DNA of 64,000 nucleotides from Actinoallomurus liliacearum (lineage in GTDB: Bacteria > Actinomycetota > Actinomycetes > Streptosporangiales > Streptosporangiaceae). The notes beneath the pieces are model-generated. The model was not told the DNA's origin, did not search any database, and saw only the letters and a program-made list of their open reading frames with translations. The translations under genes were made by a program, and so were the position numbers. The stretch lies in NCBI RefSeq assembly GCF_039542035.1, contig NZ_BAABHJ010000012.1:186001-250000 (forward strand), read 5' to 3'. This document shows, piece after piece, positions 59,691-64,000 of the stretch. Numbering within the stretch: the first letter of the stretch is position 1; each line of letters opens with the position of its first letter.

Positions 59691-60653
59691 ATGTCGGAGG
59701 CGACGGTGGCCGAGTGGATCACGGGGCATTCCGTGGAACTGGTCCATGGTGAGCCCGGTGAGCCGCTGGACGACCTGCGGCCGCTCGCGCCGATGGTTCG
59801 GGATGCCAAGGTGGTGGCCCTCGGTGCCGCCACGCGGATGTCACGGGAGCTGTCGGTCGTCGCGCACCGAACCCTGCGGCTGTTGGTGGAGCAGGAAGGG
59901 TTCCGGTCGCTGGCCCTGGAAGGCGATGACCCCGTACGGCTCGGGCTGGCCGCCTACATCGCCACCGGCGACGGGGATCCGCGCGCGATGCTGGCCGGGG
60001 CGCGGGCGTTCTGGCGGACGGAGGAGATCCTTGACGTCGTCCGCTGGATGAGGTCGTACAACCGCCGGCACCCGGACGACCCGGTGCGCTTCGCCGAGGC
60101 TCCGGACCGGACGGCGCAGGACGTGACACCGCTCGACGGCCTCGCCGGGGTCGAGCGGACGCTGGCCGAGGGCGTCGCCTGGTGGCAGGAACGCGCCGGC
60201 GACAAGATCGTGTACTGGGGAGGGACGGCGCACACCGCCGTCGGAGACCCCCGTACGATCTCCCAGGCCGCACCGCCTGAGACCCATCGCAACATGGGCG
60301 GTCACCTGCGGGAACGAATGGGCCAGGACTACCGGTCGATCGGTCTCACCGTGGGGCACGGCTCGATCGGCGTGCCCCTTCCCCGGCCGAGTGCGCAGTT
60401 CGTCGACGCGGTGCTCAGCGAGGCCGCCGCCGGCCGGGCGGGATACGTCCTGGACCTGCGCGAGCCGCAGCCCGAGCCCGTACGCCGGCGGCTCGGCGCG
60501 GCCACCAAGACGCGGCTGATCGGTCCGTTCTACGACCCGGCGGACGACGCGTCCTACTCCATGTCGGGCGGATCGCTGCGGACCTGGTTCGACGTCGTCA
60601 TCCACACCGAGGAGGTCACCCCCGCCCGCCTCCTCCAGCCGCTGCCCGCCTGA
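59691..60653 (+). CDS. Erythromycin-esterase-like protein with altered active site
   Basis: 320 residues of the erythromycin esterase (Ere) superfamily: VEQEGFRSLALEGDDPVRLG, FWRTEEILDVVRWMRSYN, WGGTAHTAVGDP and YRSIGLTVGHGS are its landmarks. In active Ere proteins the first motif is GEATHG-like, with an essential Glu and His. Here it reads LGAATRMSREL, so both are replaced (Ala and Arg), while the later Glu and His remain. It is probably not a macrolide esterase. The ATG at 59691 follows GCGAGAGGCGG. Divergent from the 46-residue peptide gene. Confidence 0.88.
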   Translation: MSEATVAEWITGHSVELVHGEPGEPLDDLRPLAPMVRDAKVVALGAATRMSRELSVVAHRTLRLLVEQEGFRSLALEGDDPVRLGLAAYIATGDGDPRAMLAGARAFWRTEEILDVVRWMRSYNRRHPDDPVRFAEAPDRTAQDVTPLDGLAGVERTLAEGVAWWQERAGDKIVYWGGTAHTAVGDPRTISQAAPPETHRNMGGHLRERMGQDYRSIGLTVGHGSIGVPLPRPSAQFVDAVLSEAAAGRAGYVLDLREPQPEPVRRRLGAATKTRLIGPFYDPADDASYSMSGGSLRTWFDVVIHTEEVTPARLLQPLPA

Positions 60654-60705
60654 CGCGCGGTCGGCGGCGGCCGAAGATCCAGTCTTCAGGCTCTAGGCTT
60701 CTGCT

Positions 60706-61710
60706 GTGCCTGATCTTCCGTGGACCATCGGGACCGCGACCGGCGTCGGTTCCCACCCCGGCGACGATCCCGCCGAGGCGCTGCGGATCGTCCTCGACCA
60801 GCTTCCCGACCTGCCGTACCTCCCGGAGCTGCCCGCACGCGGGCCGGGCGCGGACATGATCGGACGTGCCGCCGGACTGCTCGTCGAACTGGCCGTCGCG
60901 CTGCAGCCGTCGGGGTGGAGGTTCGCCGACCGGCCGGGCCGGGACACGATCCGCGCCCACAGCATGCTCGCCCGCGACCTCGACACTCTGGAAGAGCAGG
61001 CGGGGGAGTACGAGGGACCGTTCAAGATCCAGGTCACCGGGCCGTGGACCCTCGCCGCCTCGATCGAGCTCAGGCACGGCGACCGAGCGCTCCGCGACCC
61101 CGGGGCCGTACGCGACCTGATCGCCTCGCTCGCCGAGGGCGTCGCCGCGCACGTCGCCGACGTACGCCGCAGGCTCCCGCGCGCGACGATCCTGCTGCAA
61201 CTCGACGAGCCGGGCCTGCCCGGCGTCCTGGCCGGAACCGTGCCGACCGCGAGCGGGTTCTCCCGGCTCCCCGCCGTCGAGGCCCCCCTGGCCGAGGACG
61301 GTCTGCGACGGGTGATCGAGGCGACGGACGCCTTCCCGATCGTGCACTCCTGCGCTCCGCGCACCCCGTACGGCCTGCTGCGGGGCGCGGGCGCGAAGGC
61401 GATCTCGGTCGACGCCGCGTCGCTGCGCGGCGCGGACGAGGACGCGATCGGCGAGGCCGTCGAGGCGGGCACCGGGTTCCTCCTCGGCATCGTTCCCGGC
61501 ACGGACACCCGCCTGCCAACGCCGAAGCAGTCGCTGGGTCGCGTCCAGGAGCTGTGGCGGCGTCTCGGCTTCTCCCCGCGGGTCCTGGCCGAGGGCGTCG
61601 TCGTCACCCCCGCCTGTGGCCTGGCCGGCGCGAGCCCCGGCTACGTACGGGCCGCGTTGAAGCACTGCGGCGAGGCGGCGCGGGTCCTGGCCGAGACCGC
61701 CGAGGACTGA
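60706..61710 (+). CDS. MetE-like (cobalamin-independent methionine synthase C-terminal) protein
   Basis: 334 residues with the UROD/MetE-like barrel. TIGTATGVGSHPGDDPAEAL starts the domain; FKIQVTGPWTLAASIELRHG and ILLQLDEPGLPGVLAG follow. Candidate zinc ligands are in VHSCAPRTPYG (HxC) and VVTPACGLAGASP (Cys). It lacks the N-terminal half of MetE, so it is a stand-alone catalytic-like domain whose methyl donor is unknown. The start is GTG 60706. In related genomes it follows mnmA and precedes ligA. Confidence 0.9.
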   Translation: MPDLPWTIGTATGVGSHPGDDPAEALRIVLDQLPDLPYLPELPARGPGADMIGRAAGLLVELAVALQPSGWRFADRPGRDTIRAHSMLARDLDTLEEQAGEYEGPFKIQVTGPWTLAASIELRHGDRALRDPGAVRDLIASLAEGVAAHVADVRRRLPRATILLQLDEPGLPGVLAGTVPTASGFSRLPAVEAPLAEDGLRRVIEATDAFPIVHSCAPRTPYGLLRGAGAKAISVDAASLRGADEDAIGEAVEAGTGFLLGIVPGTDTRLPTPKQSLGRVQELWRRLGFSPRVLAEGVVVTPACGLAGASPGYVRAALKHCGEAARVLAETAED

Positions 61711-61782
61711 GCGGAACCGACCGCGCGTCTCAGACGACGAAGGTTCGGCCGGATCACAACAGAACAGGGAGAGGTAGCTGCC

Positions 61783-62607
61783 ATGGCGCCGTCGCGAGCG
61801 GTACGGGACGCCGAGGAAGAGCCCGCCGACGGGGAGAAGAAGCGCGGCTCCGCCGCCGGGCGGCCGAAGAGCCGGCCCGCCGCCGGGCGGAAAAGGAGCA
61901 CTGCCGCAGGCGGGCGCAAGAAGAGCGCCGCGGCGGGGGAGCGGAAGAAGAGCGCCGCGGCGGGCGAGCGGAAGACGACCAGGCCCGTCACCCGGCGAAA
62001 GCGGCCCGCGACCAGGGAGAAGCGGATCAGGCACGCCACGGCGGGGTCTCCGTTGAGCGTGTTGCTCGTCTCGGTCGGCGTGCTCGTCGCGGTGGGAATC
62101 CTCGCCTTGGCGGGCTGGCTGCTGACCTTCCCACTGGACGACTTCCGCTACTCGTCCGGGCTGTCCGGAACCCAGGGCACGTTCACGGCCGTACGGTGCC
62201 ACGCCACTGGATCCGGCAAGGACGGCTCGCGCGTCTGCACGGGGACGTTCGTGCCGGCCAAGGGCGGATCGGTCGACCGGTCGGCTCGGGTCCGTGACGC
62301 CCGGATCGACGTCGGCAAGCCCGTCACGGCGCGCCGCAAGACCGATGGCGGGTACGTCCGGCCGGGTGCGGCGAACGCCGGGACGAACCTCGCGACCGCC
62401 TTCGGAATCGTCGCCCTCGCCGCGTTCCTGCTCGTCGTGCTCTGCGTGGCGCCGAAGAACATCAAGGTCGGCGGCTTGAAGCGGCTGCGGCAGAACCCCC
62501 CGCCCTGGGGAACGCTGTTGTCCATCTTCGTCCCGTTGTTCGGCGCGTCCCTGGTGTTGGCCGCCCTGTCCGCTCTTCTCGGCCACCTGCTCGCGCTCAT
62601 CTTCTGA
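61783..62607 (+). CDS. Membrane protein with Lys/Arg/Ala-rich tail
   Basis: 274 residues. The first 85 residues are a very basic, disordered tail with tandem units such as KSAAAGERK. Three hydrophobic helices follow: LSVLLVSVGVLVAVGILALA (about 90-112), ATAFGIVALAAFLLVVLCVA (about 206-226) and FVPLFGASLVLAALSALLGH (about 248-270). The loop between the first two contains two cysteines (TAVRCHATG, RVCTGTF). The tail could bind DNA, RNA or anionic lipids. No family recognised. Confidence 0.8.
   Translation: MAPSRAVRDAEEEPADGEKKRGSAAGRPKSRPAAGRKRSTAAGGRKKSAAAGERKKSAAAGERKTTRPVTRRKRPATREKRIRHATAGSPLSVLLVSVGVLVAVGILALAGWLLTFPLDDFRYSSGLSGTQGTFTAVRCHATGSGKDGSRVCTGTFVPAKGGSVDRSARVRDARIDVGKPVTARRKTDGGYVRPGAANAGTNLATAFGIVALAAFLLVVLCVAPKNIKVGGLKRLRQNPPPWGTLLSIFVPLFGASLVLAALSALLGHLLALIF
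61921..61974 (+). repeat. 27-bp coding tandem repeat
   Basis: Two adjacent 27-bp units (61921-61947 and 61948-61974) differ by one base and encode KSAAAGERK twice in the basic tail. Likely slippage expansion; weaker copies precede it. Confidence 0.8.
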
Positions 62608-63006
62608 CGGCCCGCCGCTCACAACCGCCCCTCCCCGGCCGTGACGCCGACCGGAAAGCTCGGTGAAGGCGGCGGGGGAGGGGCGATTTCGGCGTCGTTC
62701 GCCCCGCTTCGCGACGGCGATTACCGAGTCTTTCGTGCAGCCGGGGACAGGCGATCGCGCCGGTCGAGGCTCGCGGGTCAGTCGGCGGCGGTGCCGACCA
62801 CCCGGTGCGGGGTGATGCGGACGACCACGCGGATCACCTCTGGCATTGATCACGGACCTCAACGTACGGGTACCCCCGCGCGGCGCTCTCCGATTCTCCT
62901 CGCAGGTTCCGCGCGGTACAGGCTTCGGGCCTTCGACGCGGTGGCCGATTCACGACGCGGGGCCTGCCGATTTCCGGTGGCGATCGCGGCTGGCAGACTG
63001 CCGGTC
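62608..63006. other. 399-bp intergenic region with terminator
   Basis: A hairpin of CGCCCCTCCCC (62626-62636) with GGGGAGGGGCG (62675-62685) encloses 38 bases that can fold further; it probably terminates the preceding gene. The rest has no supported gene. A 22-codon minus-strand frame ending near 62777 has little support. Confidence 0.5.
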
Positions 63007-63612
63007 ATGAACGCGCCGCCGCCGATCCCCGCGGACCTGGCCCGTCTGCTGCGGCGCGGTTTCGCGCTGGAGTACCTCACGCTCGGCTGGAACGTGGCCG
63101 GCGTCGCGGTCCTGGCCGCCGCGGCCATCGCCGCCCGATCGGTGGCATTGGCCGGGTTCGGGCTGGACTCACTGATCGAGATCGGTGCCTCGGTGGTGGT
63201 GGTGTGGGAGCTGTCCGGCACCGGTGAGTATCGCCGGCGCCGTGCTCTGCGCCTGATCGCCGTCGCGTTCATCGGCTTGGCCGTGTATCTGCTGATCCAA
63301 TCCAGTTGGGCGCTGGCGTCCGGGCACCGGGCCGCGCACAGCCCCGGCGGAATCGCCTGGACCGCCGTCACCGCCGTGGTCATGGCCGCCCTCGCCTACG
63401 GCAAGGCGCGCACCGGCGCGGCCTTGGGCAACCCGGTCCTGTCCGCGGAGGGCCACGTCACGCTCGTCGATGCGGTCCTGGCCGCTGCGGTTCTGACCGG
63501 GCTGGTTCTGAACGCCGCGGCCGGCTGGTGGTGGGCCGATCCCCTCGCCGGCTACGTACTGGTGTTCTATGCCGTCCGAGAGGTCCACGGCCTCCTCACC
63601 GGCCGGCACTGA
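63007..63612 (+). CDS. CDF-like cation transporter membrane protein
   Basis: 201 residues with about six membrane helices. VALAGFGLDSLIEIGASVVV and SAEGHVTLVDAVLAAAVLTG with WWWADPLAGYVLVFYAVREV match the transmembrane part of cation diffusion facilitators (Asp/His metal ligands). The cytoplasmic C-terminal domain of full CDF proteins is absent. ATG 63007 is chosen at the start of homology. The DUF1232 gene begins 10 bp after the stop, probably in one operon. Confidence 0.8.
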   Translation: MNAPPPIPADLARLLRRGFALEYLTLGWNVAGVAVLAAAAIAARSVALAGFGLDSLIEIGASVVVVWELSGTGEYRRRRALRLIAVAFIGLAVYLLIQSSWALASGHRAAHSPGGIAWTAVTAVVMAALAYGKARTGAALGNPVLSAEGHVTLVDAVLAAAVLTGLVLNAAAGWWWADPLAGYVLVFYAVREVHGLLTGRH

Positions 63613-63622
63613 GGAGGCCATC

Positions 63623-64000
63623 ATGGTCTGGGACATCGTGATCGCGGTCGTGGCCGGGCTCGCGGCGCTGTGGCTCGTGGTCATCGCCGCGCTGTGGATC
63701 ACCAAGGGCCGCTTCGACCTGACGGCGCTGCGCGAAGCCCTGCGGATGCTGCCCGACCTAATACGCCTGCTCAAACGCCTGGCCGCCGATCCCACCCTGC
63801 CCCGCGGCGTACGAATCCGGCTGTGGCTGCTGTTGACCTACCTGCTGCTCCCGATCGACCTGGTACCCGACTTCATCCCGATCATCGGGTACGCCGACGA
63901 CGCCATCATCGTCGCCCTCGCGCTGCGCTCGGTCATCCGCCACGCCGGCCCGGAGGCGGTCGAACGCCACTGGCCTGGAGCCGGCGACGGCCTGACCGCG
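63623..64000 (+). CDS. DUF1232 membrane protein, cut by right edge
   Basis: At least 126 codons. A membrane helix (VWDIVIAVVAGLAALWLVVI) is followed by the DUF1232 signature TYLLLPIDLVPDFIPIIG and GYADDAIIVALALRSVI. DUF1232 proteins are membrane-associated with unknown function. The ATG at 63623 has GAGGAGG upstream. The gene continues beyond position 64000. Probably co-transcribed with the CDF-like gene. Confidence 0.88.
   Translation, partial: MVWDIVIAVVAGLAALWLVVIAALWITKGRFDLTALREALRMLPDLIRLLKRLAADPTLPRGVRIRLWLLLTYLLLPIDLVPDFIPIIGYADDAIIVALALRSVIRHAGPEAVERHWPGAGDGLTA

Noticed and set aside
61921..61974. Tandem repeats considered as a CRISPR-like array
   Set aside because: Units are adjacent without spacers, in frame, and encode a low-complexity Lys/Ala tail.
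62777..62846. 22-codon minus-strand frame beginning MPEVIRVVV
   Set aside because: Too short, with only a weak AGGT upstream and no visible target gene; could be chance.

Overview
The window looks like chromosomal DNA from a high-GC actinomycete. GC is about 70 percent or more, GTG and TTG starts are common, many genes sit in ATGA or TGATG overlaps, and there are F420-type, DUF397/DUF5753 and spore-associated-protein genes. The gene content suggests Streptosporangiales, possibly Thermomonosporaceae (Actinomadura or Actinoallomurus relatives); that placement is inference. I saw no tRNA, rRNA, CRISPR array, insertion sequence, phage or replication gene.

Layout. 1-3.7 kb: an SDR cut by the left edge, with a TetR-type operator, a NYN/PIN-like protein, a secreted S15 peptidase and a TMEM175-like channel. 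3.8-15.4 kb: the complete GlgE alpha-glucan pathway. TreS, maltokinase, GlgE and GlgB lie on the minus strand and an alpha-glucan phosphorylase diverges from glgE. A GntR regulator and a small protein sit between maltokinase and glgB. 15.5-16.5 kb: a spore-associated-like secreted protein and two small genes. 16.6-20.4 kb: a SWIM/SNF2 helicase pair. 20.6-25.1 kb: enoyl-CoA hydratase, a three-gene operon with two YbjQ-type proteins, an M55 peptidase and a YbaK-type deacylase. 25.1-31.8 kb: four Ser/Thr kinases, at least two of which share a C-terminal membrane module with a stand-alone membrane protein that has no kinase domain.

32-61.7 kb: housekeeping genes etfB-etfA, cysteine desulfurase, mnmA and a MetE-like protein form a backbone that I recall as near-neighbours in other actinomycetes. 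Here they are separated by accessory blocks: an ECF sigma/membrane-protein pair, a DUF2079 protein, secreted proteins, an amidase facing a GHL10 glycosidase, and a run of small cassettes. Most of these cassettes combine one regulator, one or two target genes and a clear palindromic operator (MFS/TetR, TetR/SDR, a winged-helix regulator with a membrane protein, XRE-cupin/aminotransferase, TetR/SnoaL, MerR/ABC exporter). A decayed ATPase/XRE-DUF5753/DUF397 module lies at 54 kb. An erythromycin-esterase-like protein lacking its usual Glu and His faces away from an unannotated 46-residue peptide gene at 59 kb. The right end holds membrane proteins and a DUF1232 gene cut by the edge.

How the genes work together. 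TreS makes maltose from trehalose, maltokinase phosphorylates it, GlgE extends glucans with the maltosyl unit, GlgB branches them and GlgP degrades them. EtfBA carries electrons from acyl-CoA dehydrogenases. The cysteine desulfurase can feed sulfur to MnmA for tRNA thiolation. The amidase and GHL10 enzyme may act in sequence on the cell wall. The kinase array with its shared membrane module is the best candidate for something undescribed.
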